The notes: generated by a model not told the origin, from the letters alone. 6,617 bases of DNA from Hyphomicrobiales bacterium (GCA_015487985.1 WFOP01000293.1:1-6617); one strand, 5' to 3'. Shown: positions 1 through 5,485, counted from the stretch's first letter. Numbers and translations are program-made.

Positions 1-147
1 ATATTTCGCGTTCTCGATGGCAACAATTGTCTGGCGCGTCACACCCACAATTTCCGCCAGTTGTTTTTGCGTCATTTCGTCATTTTCGAAACGCAGGCGG
101 CGAATATTATTGCGGATGCCCATTTTTCCCGGCGGCGTTTTGCTCAT
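1..147 (-). CDS. XRE-family helix-turn-helix regulator (partial, C-terminus beyond left edge)
   Basis: The first 49 residues are visible and the frame stays open to the edge. They form a Cro/C1-type DNA-binding domain: a basic first helix (IRNNIRRLR, residues 11-19), then TQKQLAEIVGVTRQTIVAIE (26-45) as the helix-turn-helix, followed by NAKY, the normal end of the recognition region in short regulators of the YozG type. Such proteins are usually 65-75 residues, so about 20 residues are missing. The start lies one base after the stop of the membrane-protein gene, so the two are almost certainly co-transcribed and translationally coupled; the G-run at 155-159 is the only Shine-Dalgarno-like stretch. 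The internal ATG at 121-123 (residue 9) is an alternative start that would trim a disordered-looking tail. By family, it is probably an autoregulator that binds DNA as a dimer; the target is inferred only. Confidence 0.85.
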   Translation of the reverse strand, partial: MSKTPPGKMGIRNNIRRLRFENDEMTQKQLAEIVGVTRQTIVAIENAKY

Positions 148-148
148 G

Positions 149-598
149 TCAAAACCCCCGGCGATACAGATATAACTGCGTCAGGCTTTCCGCCAAACCG
201 GATATCAAAAGGGAGACAATCAGAATATTGAAGGTGATAAACACCCCATACCCCATGGCCAGCGCCGCCATCGCTCCGACAAACCCGGCCCCCAGCACAT
301 AATAGGCAACCCGCAAGGCGCGCAACTCAATCAGCTTGTCGCGCTCATCCACCACAAAGCTGGGGTTGGGCTCCCGTTTGACGATCGCATAAATGATGTT
401 GAACACGATGTGCGCAACGATAAGAACAACAACCCCGCCCGCAATCAGCCACAGGATGGATTTTCCAACAAGCTGCGCCCCCGCGTCCCCCACAAACAGA
501 CCATCCTGATACATCTGTATCATGAAATACCCGTATGTTGCGAACACCAGAATGCTGGAAATAAAGTTCACAAAAATGGTTTTCTCCTGATAGGACAT
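149..598 (-). CDS. Four-helix integral membrane protein, partner of the XRE regulator (DUF2178-like)
   Basis: The 149-residue protein has four hydrophobic segments at about residues 7-29, 47-73, 96-116 and 119-139. A charged cytoplasmic-looking loop carries VVDERDKLIELRA (82-94) just before the third helix. There is no signal peptide and no obvious catalytic residue. Small membrane proteins with a DERD-(K/R)-LIELR loop next to a short XRE regulator are a recurring pair in proteobacteria and resemble the DUF2178 group; their function is not known to me, and family membership is inferred from this layout and motif. The ATG at 598 is preceded by GAGG with a suitable gap. The stop codon is one base from the start of the downstream regulator, so they form one operon. 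The role may be sensing or signalling at the inner membrane, but nothing in the sequence proves it. Confidence 0.8.
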   Translation of the reverse strand: MSYQEKTIFVNFISSILVFATYGYFMIQMYQDGLFVGDAGAQLVGKSILWLIAGGVVVLIVAHIVFNIIYAIVKREPNPSFVVDERDKLIELRALRVAYYVLGAGFVGAMAALAMGYGVFITFNILIVSLLISGLAESLTQLYLYRRGF

Positions 599-799
599 TT
601 TAACCTCACTGTCTGATATATATTACTTCATGTAATGTTTTTCATGCACCAAGTAAGATAAACCAGACTGCATGTCAAATATTTTTTACATTTTTGCAAT
701 TTATTAGTTCTTGCCGCTGGCCTTGAAAGTGGCAACCAAAAAACCAAAATGAATAAAACGACTTAACGAAAAAACTGAAACTTTTTGGAGGGCTGCCGT
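599..799. promoter_or_regulatory. Divergent intergenic control region between the membrane-protein/XRE operon and the hydrolase
   Basis: This 201-base AT-rich spacer must hold promoters for both directions. Visible structure includes three inverted repeats: ATTAC/GTAAT around five bases (622-636), CATGCA/TGCATG (643-648 and 669-674), and TTGCCGCT/AGTGGCAA around nine bases (711-735, one G-T pair). On the minus strand an AT-rich TAATATATA stretch near 617-625 could serve as a -10 region, but no good -35 lies at the right distance. On the plus strand TTGAAA at 723-728 is a possible -35 with only a poor -10 near 746. I see no coding sequence here. Confidence 0.45.
622..636. promoter_or_regulatory. 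Candidate operator dyad for the XRE regulator
   Basis: ATTAC and GTAAT form a perfect 5-bp inverted repeat around TTCAT, 24 bases upstream of the membrane-protein start and adjacent to the TATATA stretch that is its likeliest -10 region. Short dyads of this size in the promoter of their own operon are typical XRE operators. The assignment is inference; the dyad itself is plain in the sequence. Confidence 0.35.
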
Positions 800-802
800 T
801 TG
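787..802 (+). promoter_or_regulatory. Ribosome binding site deciding the hydrolase TTG start
   Basis: GGAGG at 787-791 followed by an 8-base gap leads to TTG at 800-802. The open frame could also begin at TTG 785-787, but that codon overlaps the Shine-Dalgarno sequence itself and has none of its own, so the start at 800 is preferred. Confidence 0.75.
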
Positions 803-1726
803 CAAAACAAAGAGCTGAAAATCAAAAACGGTGACATCACACTTGCCGGAACCCTCACCACCCCGCTCAAAAATGGCCCCCACCCGCTTGTGATCTGCAT
901 TCACGGAAGCGGCCCGCTGGATCGGGATTCAAACACCGCATATCAAAAACTGAACATTTTCAATGTGCTGGCTGAAAATCTGGCGTCCCGAAACATTGCC
1001 TGTTTCCGCTACGACAAGCGCGGTATCGGCCAAAGCACCGGTGATTATATGTCGGCGGGCCATTTGGATTTTGTAAAAGACACCATCGCCATAACAAAAC
1101 ACTTCAGAAATTCAGATGACATTTCACAAATTTTTCTGCTTGGCCATTCCGAAGGAACCCTCATTGCCCCCCAGGTTGCACAGGAATGCGACATTGAGGG
1201 ACTGCTATTGCTTTGCCCGTTCATAACTGAGCTTGAACAGCTTCTGGAGATGCAAGGGGCTGTCATGCAGGATTTTCTAGATCAGTCCAAGGGGCCGCAA
1301 GCATGGATCCCCCGTCTTGTTGCCGCTATCAACGGGGGCGTGGTAAAGGGCAACCGCAAGCTGATCCGGCGGGTGCGCAACAGTTCAAAACCGGTTTTAT
1401 GGCACGGCTTCAAACGTGTTGAAGCCAAATGGATCCGCGAATTGCTCAATATCTCCCCCTCAAGGGTCTTTGAAACAATCCAGGTGCCAACGCTGGTTTT
1501 TGTTGCCGGGAAAGATGCCCAATGCCCCCCCGAGGAGGGCGCAGAAATCGCCAAAATAATCGGCGAAAAAGCAACCCATGTACTGATTCCCTGCCTTAGC
1601 CATATACTGCGCATAGAAGGGGACAAAAGCGGATATGCCGACTATGGCGAGCAACTCAAGCGAGCAATGGCGCCCGAAGTAGTGCAAACAGTTGGCGACT
1701 GGATCGAGGCTGAAATTTCAAAATAA
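800..1726 (+). CDS. Alpha/beta hydrolase (serine esterase/peptidase-like, S33/COG1073 type)
   Basis: The 308-residue cytoplasmic protein has the full alpha/beta-hydrolase signature. The oxyanion-hole motif is HGSGPLDRD (35-43), the strand/turn CFRYDKRGIGQS (68-79) follows, the nucleophile elbow is GHSEG (115-119, Ser117), the acid is most likely Asp239 in VAGKDAQCPP, and the histidine is His268 in CLSHIL. Residues from about 140 to 220 form the cap region. There is no signal peptide. Family members hydrolyse esters, amides or acyl-peptides; the natural substrate cannot be read from the sequence. The gene uses TTG as start, set by its ribosome binding site. It stands alone: it is divergent from the membrane-protein operon and followed by 280 non-coding bases with a hairpin, so it is probably monocistronic. 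The cap and surroundings do not point to a lipase or haloalkane dehalogenase. Confidence 0.88.
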   Translation: MQNKELKIKNGDITLAGTLTTPLKNGPHPLVICIHGSGPLDRDSNTAYQKLNIFNVLAENLASRNIACFRYDKRGIGQSTGDYMSAGHLDFVKDTIAITKHFRNSDDISQIFLLGHSEGTLIAPQVAQECDIEGLLLLCPFITELEQLLEMQGAVMQDFLDQSKGPQAWIPRLVAAINGGVVKGNRKLIRRVRNSSKPVLWHGFKRVEAKWIRELLNISPSRVFETIQVPTLVFVAGKDAQCPPEEGAEIAKIIGEKATHVLIPCLSHILRIEGDKSGYADYGEQLKRAMAPEVVQTVGDWIEAEISK

Positions 1727-1762
1727 AGCAAATAGCCAACAAAGCACTTACCTGTTTCAAAC

Positions 1763-1789
1763 GGGGCGTTTTCGGTCCGGAAACACCCC
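1763..1789 (+). terminator. Hairpin after the hydrolase gene, possible terminator
   Basis: GGGGCGTTTTC and GGAAACACCCC form an 11-position stem with one C-A mismatch and one G-T pair around a five-base loop, 37 bases after the hydrolase stop. The following ATACTTTGTTC is only moderately T-rich, so intrinsic termination would be weak. Confidence 0.45.
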
Positions 1790-2006
1790 ATACTTTGTTC
1801 TGCCAAATATAGCTAACAAACTATTAACCCTCAGCAAATAACGCTGCCCGACTTCACAAATCGGTCAAGGAATACCCACAAAGATAGCCACAAAACGTCA
1901 CATACCCACCACCCTCCCGTCTAAATCTCTCGACACGTTGAACCCACTGCAATTGATTAAATTTGCAGAATTTGAGTTCAACAATAAACTGTTACAGGAG
2001 GAATAA
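1790..2006 (+). promoter_or_regulatory. Upstream/leader region of the outer-membrane protein gene
   Basis: This non-coding stretch must contain the promoter of the barrel gene, but no hexamer pair stands out. Several TTG-rich -35 look-alikes (such as TTGTTC at 1796 and TTGAAC at 1938) lack a good -10 at 16-18 bases. Its last 70 bases carry a nested inverted repeat (1937-1982) and a strong Shine-Dalgarno sequence. Confidence 0.4.
1937..1982. repeat. Nested inverted repeat upstream of the outer-membrane protein gene
   Basis: An outer perfect 7-bp pair, GTTGAAC (1937-1943) with GTTCAAC (1976-1982), encloses an inner perfect 6-bp pair, CTGCAA (1947-1952) with TTGCAG (1963-1968). The inner loop is ten AT-rich bases; the arms are separated by three bases on the left and seven on the right. 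It ends 14 bases before the Shine-Dalgarno sequence. It could be a two-part operator in DNA or a 46-base hairpin in the mRNA leader. Confidence 0.6.
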
Positions 2007-2009
2007 TTG
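1996..2009 (+). promoter_or_regulatory. Ribosome binding site deciding the TTG start of the barrel protein
   Basis: AGGAGG at 1996-2001 is a near-perfect anti-16S match with a 5-base gap to TTG 2007-2009. No in-frame ATG exists before the first barrel strand, and the GTG at 2037 has no Shine-Dalgarno sequence, so TTG is the best start. Confidence 0.8.
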
Positions 2010-2837
2010 ACGAACATTCACTCAAATAAAATTCGGGTGAACAGTGGGGAGTTCTTAACAAGAAAACGGGTCAAAAAATCAAAATGGCCCATAACAAAAG
2101 GAAACAAATCCTGGGTAGCACCAACGCTAGCCTCAATCCTGCCGTTTATTCTGGCAATTTCGGGCGCTCAGGCGCAATCTCTTGGACAAAAGGACTCAAC
2201 GGCGGTGGCCCCTGACTTCTTGTATTCAAGCAGCAGTAACAGCCAACGCTGGACAGGGTTTTACTTTGGCGCCAGTCTTGGCGGCGGGATGGGTAACTCC
2301 AGTACCTTTTATGATCGCAACGGAAATGATCATCTAAGCGTTGAAACTGCAAACCCAAGCGGATATCTGGGTTCAATTTCCCTTGGTTACAATCAGCAGG
2401 TTGGCAACAATCTGGTTGTTGGTGTCGAAGGCGATTTGGGTGTAATGAACTTTTCCGCACCCGACAGATTGGATATGTGGGACGGTCACATCTGGAAAAG
2501 CCAGTATGGAGGTCTGTGGGGAACATTACGTCCCCGCGTCGGCTATACGGTTGGTGACATGATGGTCTACGGCACTGCCGGTATGGCCATTATGCAAACC
2601 AACGAGGTTATCCTTGGCGACAACGATGCCACGCAAAACACCTATAACACCGGTATTCATACCGGTCTGGTTTATGGCGCGGGCATTGAATATGCCGTAT
2701 CCGATAACCTGTCGGCTAAAGTGGAATATCTGCAGATGCAGTTTCCGGAATACAGAAGCTATACCAACAACGAAGAACCGTATGGCTTCACCAATGCCGC
2801 AAGCCTGTTACGGGTTGGTTTGAACTACAATTTCTAA
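2007..2837 (+). CDS. Outer-membrane beta-barrel protein (opacity/Omp25-like porin family)
   Basis: The protein has 276 residues. A hydrophobic signal-peptide core (about 36-52, WVAPTLASILPFILAIS) ends in AQA, giving a likely cleavage after residue 56. The mature part opens with WTGFYFGASLGGGMG (82-96), the hallmark first strand of the small OMP_b-brl group, and continues with alternating polar/aromatic strands such as GSISLGYNQQ, LVVGVEGDLG, GTLRPRVGYT, MMVYGTAGMA, GLVYGAGIEYA and LSAKVEYLQM. It ends in LLRVGLNYNF, with the terminal Phe expected for recognition by the BAM complex. An eight-stranded barrel in the outer membrane is likely; a pore, adhesion or structural role cannot be told apart. 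The n-region before the hydrophobic core is unusually long (about 35 residues, many Lys/Arg). The start is TTG. The stop is followed by a hairpin, so it is probably transcribed alone. Confidence 0.9.
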   Translation: MTNIHSNKIRVNSGEFLTRKRVKKSKWPITKGNKSWVAPTLASILPFILAISGAQAQSLGQKDSTAVAPDFLYSSSSNSQRWTGFYFGASLGGGMGNSSTFYDRNGNDHLSVETANPSGYLGSISLGYNQQVGNNLVVGVEGDLGVMNFSAPDRLDMWDGHIWKSQYGGLWGTLRPRVGYTVGDMMVYGTAGMAIMQTNEVILGDNDATQNTYNTGIHTGLVYGAGIEYAVSDNLSAKVEYLQMQFPEYRSYTNNEEPYGFTNAASLLRVGLNYNF

Positions 2838-2850
2838 AAATTTTAATCCA

Positions 2851-2880
2851 GGCCTTCGCTTTGCAACACAAGCGGGGGCC
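2851..2880 (+). terminator. Hairpin after the outer-membrane protein gene, probable terminator
   Basis: GGCCTTCGCTT (2851-2861) pairs along all 11 positions with AAGCGGGGGCC (2870-2880), two of them G-T pairs, around an 8-base loop, 13 bases after the stop. There is no T-tract afterwards, so it may stabilise the mRNA 3' end or act with Rho rather than be a classical intrinsic terminator. Confidence 0.5.
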
Positions 2881-3077
2881 ACCGCGCAGGGTTTGCGCCG
2901 ATTTCGCCCGACCGCCTCTGGCAATAAATATTTGAATCCGGCGTTGAAAACCCCATCATGAATCCCCACATTTCAGGGTGTAAGAAGCGGAATGACGCTT
3001 CCATTCAAAATTGGGTTTTCCCCCGAATGTCGGGCGCTTCTGTTTCCCTTAAACTAAACAGACGGAGGTATTTTCTC
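2881..3077 (+). promoter_or_regulatory. Structured leader/promoter region of the small membrane-protein gene
   Basis: No coding sequence is supported here. A weak promoter candidate is TTGAAT (2932-2937) with CATGAA about 18 bases downstream. The stretch from 2984 to 3040 contains several short stems that compete with one another, described separately. Confidence 0.4.
2984..3040 (+). promoter_or_regulatory. Set of mutually exclusive hairpins in the leader
   Basis: GAAGCG (2984-2989) can pair with CGCTTC at 2996-3001 or with a second CGCTTC at 3035-3040. The second copy directly follows a compact stem CCCGA/TCGGG (3022-3026 and 3030-3034, three-base loop). GGAATG/CATTC (2989-2994 with 3002-3006) is a further competing pair. 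The layout is compatible with a conformational switch, but also with chance in a GC-rich spacer. Confidence 0.35.
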
Positions 3078-3284
3078 ATGAAAACGTCAGTATGGTTCTG
3101 GGGTGCCATTGAAACCGTCATCTGGTACGCCTTCATCTATTATCTGCTTTATGCTTTGAAAAACCCGGTGGATTTATGGTTCAGTTCCGCCGTTCTTCTG
3201 GGGCTGGCCTATGCAGGAACAATGGCTTGTCCATGGGTCCACAACTCGGACGCATGGCGCCGTATGACGGGTAAACTGGCTTAG
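3078..3284 (+). CDS. Small two-helix membrane protein, unrecognised
   Basis: The 68-residue protein begins MKTSVWFWG and has two hydrophobic segments, about residues 5-27 and 32-51, joined by a short KNPVD turn, then a basic tail (AWRRMTGKLA). The hairpin topology suggests an inner-membrane protein with both ends on the same side. I do not recognise a family. The start at ATG 3078 is supported by GGAGG at 3064-3068 with a 9-base gap; the frame stays open upstream to an ATG at 2958, but that has no ribosome binding site and the extra 40 residues are encoded by the hairpin-rich leader. It is followed at 21 bases by a strong intrinsic terminator, so it forms its own short transcript. Its single Cys51 follows the second helix. 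A real gene is likely from the RBS, composition and terminator together. Confidence 0.72.
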   Translation: MKTSVWFWGAIETVIWYAFIYYLLYALKNPVDLWFSSAVLLGLAYAGTMACPWVHNSDAWRRMTGKLA

Positions 3285-3304
3285 TCTGAACGAATTGCAT
3301 CAGG

Positions 3305-3340
3305 GTGAAAGCCGGAATTGAAAAGTCGGCTTTCACTTTT
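3305..3340 (+). terminator. Intrinsic terminator of the small membrane-protein gene
   Basis: GTGAAAGCCG (3305-3314) and CGGCTTTCAC (3327-3336) form a perfect 10-bp stem with a 12-base loop, followed by TTTT and, after GCCG, another TTTT. The right arm overlaps the last codons and stop (3333-3335) of the convergent DUF779 gene. Confidence 0.8.
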
Positions 3341-3746
3341 GCCGTTTTCCCCGGCTTGTTCGGCCAACCCGGCAGAGTGAAATCTTTGTGCAACAACCCC
3401 CTTGAATGACATAATAAGCCTCGCAAACATTCGAGCGGGTGATAAAGCGTTTGCCGGTGCCGTTATCCAGAGAAAACATGCCCCCCTTGCCATCGATCAC
3501 ATCAATGGTGAGACTGGTATGCTTCCACGTCTCATATTGATCGGCTCCGATATAAAATTCCGCCCCCCCGATTTCCCCCAGCAAAATATCATTGTCACCA
3601 AGAAACAACTCCCCCTTGGCGTAACACATGGGGGCCGAGCCATCGCAGCACCCCCCGGACTGATGAAACATCAGGGGACCATGAACCGCTTCAATTTGCC
3701 TGATAAGTTCCAGCGCCGCTTCGGTAGCAACCACCTTTTCAGCCAT
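3333..3746 (-). CDS. DUF779 family protein, aldehyde-dehydrogenase accessory, with atypical C-terminus
   Basis: Residues 1-105 match the DUF779 pattern: ATEAALELIRQIEAVHGPLMFHQSGGCCDGSAPMC (Cys33, Cys34, Cys41), then DILLGEIGGAEFYI, QYETWKHTSLTIDV, and GGMFSLDNGTGKRFITRS. Genes of this family are commonly found next to NAD-dependent aldehyde dehydrogenases of the AcoD/ExaC type, as here; the biochemical role is unknown, and the conserved CC/C cluster suggests metal binding or redox chemistry (inference). Family members are about 115-125 residues and usually continue after 'TRS' with an acidic helix; this one has 137 residues and ends with NVCEAYYVIQGGCCTKISLC plus a basic tail, giving a second GGCC-x5-C motif (Cys118, Cys119, Cys125). 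The ATG at 3746 has AAAGGA upstream. It lies 87 bases downstream of the dehydrogenase, beyond a terminator hairpin. Confidence 0.85.
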   Translation of the reverse strand: MAEKVVATEAALELIRQIEAVHGPLMFHQSGGCCDGSAPMCYAKGELFLGDNDILLGEIGGAEFYIGADQYETWKHTSLTIDVIDGKGGMFSLDNGTGKRFITRSNVCEAYYVIQGGCCTKISLCRVGRTSRGKRQK

Positions 3747-3772
3747 CGGCCTGTCCTTTCATCTCAGTTCAT

Positions 3773-3807
3773 AAACAAAAGGGGCGTATCTGCCAATGAT
3801 ACGCCCC
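3773..3807 (-). terminator. Intrinsic terminator between the aldehyde dehydrogenase and DUF779 genes
   Basis: GGGGCGTATC (3781-3790) and GATACGCCCC (3798-3807) form a perfect 10-bp stem with a 7-base loop. Read on the minus strand it is followed at once by TTTTGTTT, so it is oriented to end the dehydrogenase transcript 27 bases after its stop. Because DUF779 lies just beyond it, that gene must rely on read-through or its own promoter. Confidence 0.82.
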
Positions 3808-3833
3808 AAACATTCATTTGTCAGCCTTGTTGA

Positions 3834-5324
3834 TTAAAAGAATCCCAGCTTATTGGGCGAATAGCTGACCAGCATATTCTTGGTCTGCTGATAATGGCCC
3901 AGCATTTGCAGATGGTTTTCACGCCCGATACCCGATTGCTTATAGCCCCCGAATGCCGCATGGGCGGGATAGGCATGATAGCAGTTTGTCCACACCCGGC
4001 CGGCCTTGATCGCCCGGCCAAAACGATAACACCGGTTGATATCGCGGCTCCACACCCCGGCCCCAAGGCCATAAAGCGTGTCATTGGCAATCTCAAGCGC
4101 TTCATCATCACCCTTAAAGGTGCAGACCGAAACAACCGGCCCAAAGATTTCCTCCTGAAATACCCGCATCGAATTTTTACCCTCGATAATGGTCGGTTTT
4201 ACATAAAACCCGCCATCCAGATCGCCCCCCGGTTTCAGCTGTTCCCCACCGGTGAGAATATTGGCGCCCTCCTTGCGGGCAATATCAAAATAGGAAAGAA
4301 TTTTTTCCAGTTGCTCTTCGGATGCCTGCGCCCCCAGCATGGTGGCGCCATCAAGCGGATTGCCCTGAATAATCGCTTCGGTGCGCGCCAGGCATTTAGC
4401 CATGAACTCCTCATAAATATCCTCTTGAATGAGAGCACGGGAAGGACAGGTACAAACTTCACCCTGATTAAAGGCAAACAAAACAAAACCCTCCACTGCC
4501 TTGTCCAGATACGCATCATCTTCGCGCATCACATCGGAGAAAAACAGGTTGGGCGACTTGCCCCCCAGTTCCAGCGTGGAGGGGATAAGATTTTGCGTAG
4601 CATATTGCATAATCAAACGACCGGTTGTTGTTTCCCCGGTAAAGGCGATTTTTGCAATGCGCTTGGACGTGGCCAAAGGCTTGCCCGCCTCAAGGCCAAA
4701 TCCGTTGACGACATTAAGAACACCGGCGGGCAGAATGTCCGCAATAAGTTCCAGCATCACCAAAATTGACGCCGGAGTCTGCTCAGCAGGTTTCAGCACC
4801 ACACAATTGCCCGCCGCCAATGCCGGGGGCAGTTTCCAGGCCGCCATCAATATGGGGAAGTTCCAGGGGATAATCTGCCCCACAACGCCAAGCGGCTCCT
4901 GAAAATGATAGGCCACCGTGTCGCCGTCAAGCTCACTGATTGAGCCCTCCTGCGCCCGGATAACCGAGGCAAAATAGCGGAAATGGTCAACCGCCAGCGG
5001 AATATCGGCAGCGGTTGTTTCCCGGATCGGCTTGCCATTATCCCATGTTTCCGCTTCCGCCAGCACCGCCAGATTGTCCTCCATCACCTGCGCGATTTTG
5101 TTAAGCATCAGACTGCGCTCAGTAACGCTGGTTGCCGCCCATGCGTCCTTTGCCGCATGTGCTGCGTCGAGCGCCAACTCAATATCCTTGGCGTTGGAGC
5201 GCGGAATCTGGCACAGCACTTTGCCGTTTACCGGTGACACATTGTCAAAATACTGTCCATCAACGGGCGCAACCCATTCCCCGCCGATATAATTGCCGTA
5301 TTTTTCCTTGAATTGAAAAGACAT
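3834..5324 (-). CDS. NAD-dependent aldehyde dehydrogenase, AcoD/ExaC/AldB (acetaldehyde dehydrogenase) type
   Basis: This 496-residue soluble enzyme oxidises aldehydes, most likely acetaldehyde or other short-chain aldehydes, to the acid with NAD. All key elements are present: PWNFP (153-157, Asn155 of the oxyanion hole), KPAEQTP (Lys178, cofactor ribose binding), FTGETTTG (228-235) at the nucleotide-binding turn, ELGGKSPN (252-259, Glu252 general base), [12 protein letters not shown] with catalytic Cys291 (285-296), and EEIFGPV (391-397, Glu392). The [13 protein letters not shown] and [13 protein letters not shown] forms are characteristic of the AcoD/ExaC branch used in acetoin and ethanol catabolism; the usual length is about 500-506. 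ATG at 5324 is chosen because GGGAGGA lies 6 bases upstream; an in-frame TTG at 5348 precedes that site. The AcoR-like activator upstream and DUF779 downstream support induced alcohol/aldehyde catabolism. The exact substrate is inferred. Confidence 0.93.
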   Translation of the reverse strand: MSFQFKEKYGNYIGGEWVAPVDGQYFDNVSPVNGKVLCQIPRSNAKDIELALDAAHAAKDAWAATSVTERSLMLNKIAQVMEDNLAVLAEAETWDNGKPIRETTAADIPLAVDHFRYFASVIRAQEGSISELDGDTVAYHFQEPLGVVGQIIPWNFPILMAAWKLPPALAAGNCVVLKPAEQTPASILVMLELIADILPAGVLNVVNGFGLEAGKPLATSKRIAKIAFTGETTTGRLIMQYATQNLIPSTLELGGKSPNLFFSDVMREDDAYLDKAVEGFVLFAFNQGEVCTCPSRALIQEDIYEEFMAKCLARTEAIIQGNPLDGATMLGAQASEEQLEKILSYFDIARKEGANILTGGEQLKPGGDLDGGFYVKPTIIEGKNSMRVFQEEIFGPVVSVCTFKGDDEALEIANDTLYGLGAGVWSRDINRCYRFGRAIKAGRVWTNCYHAYPAHAAFGGYKQSGIGRENHLQMLGHYQQTKNMLVSYSPNKLGFF

Positions 5325-5485
5325 ATATATTCCTCCCGTTCTGATCAAAAGATGTCGGGATCATGGGACACAAAGCCAAAAGCGTCACCTGCCAACAAAC
5401 CATTGACGCGCTGAACTGTCGCAATTCTGAGACAGTTCGGGACAAAAACAGCCACCGTGAAAGAAACTTTTGAAAAACAGCGCCC
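5325..5485 (-). promoter_or_regulatory. Control region of the aldehyde dehydrogenase gene
   Basis: This 161-base spacer follows the regulator stop. On the minus strand GTGACG (5383-5388) and CATGAT (5360-5365), 17 bases apart, are the best sigma-70-like pair, giving a predicted start near 5353 and a leader of about 29 bases. No sigma-54 -24/-12 element (GG-N10-GC) is visible. An upstream dyad lies at 5413-5438. There is no clear hairpin terminator after the regulator gene, only a T-rich run near 5473-5477, so read-through from the regulator is possible. Confidence 0.5.
5413..5438. promoter_or_regulatory. Upstream activator-type dyad, likely binding site of the AcoR-like regulator
   Basis: GAACTGTC (5413-5420) and GACAGTTC (5431-5438) are perfect 8-bp inverted arms. 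After one mismatched position the symmetry continues with CA/TG (5422-5423 and 5428-5429), so 10 of 11 positions per arm match around a 4-base centre. The centre lies about 101 bases before the dehydrogenase ATG and roughly 72 bases upstream of the predicted start of transcription. Dimeric Fis-type regulators bind such TGTC-N-GACA sites; assignment to this regulator is inference. Confidence 0.65.

Noticed and set aside
711..735. Hairpin TTGCCGCT/AGTGGCAA as a terminator or small RNA
   Set aside because: It has a G-T pair, a 9-base loop and no T-tract on either strand, and lies between divergent genes where no terminator is needed.
785..799. Five-residue N-terminal extension of the hydrolase from TTG 785
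   Set aside because: That TTG overlaps the GGAGG that serves the TTG at 800 and has no ribosome binding site of its own.
2958..3077. 40-residue extension of the small membrane protein from ATG 2958
   Set aside because: There is no ribosome binding site, the encoded peptide is hydrophilic and derives from hairpin DNA, and a good site precedes ATG 3078.
3281..3440. Simple frameshift repair of the DUF779 C-terminus
   Set aside because: Reading the alternative minus frame after 'TRS' gives FARLIMSFKGVVAQ, which does not restore the usual acidic family ending either, so I cannot assert a frameshift.
3402..3833. Open frame on the plus strand opposite DUF779 and the spacer
   Set aside because: It is antisense to a recognised gene and runs through a terminator hairpin, with no family signature.
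3894..4769. Long open frame on the plus strand, antisense to the aldehyde dehydrogenase
   Set aside because: It is a shadow of a strongly conserved gene; its translation resembles no family and no ribosome binding site is seen.
5325..5348. Eight-residue extension of the aldehyde dehydrogenase from TTG 5348
   Set aside because: It would translate through the GGGAGGA ribosome binding site; the ATG at 5324 is ideally spaced and fits the family's N-terminus.
5325..5412. Sigma-54 promoter for the dehydrogenase, as expected for an AcoR partner
   Set aside because: No GG-N10-GC element is present; TGGCAGGTGACGC has the wrong spacing, and the regulator lacks the ATPase domain.
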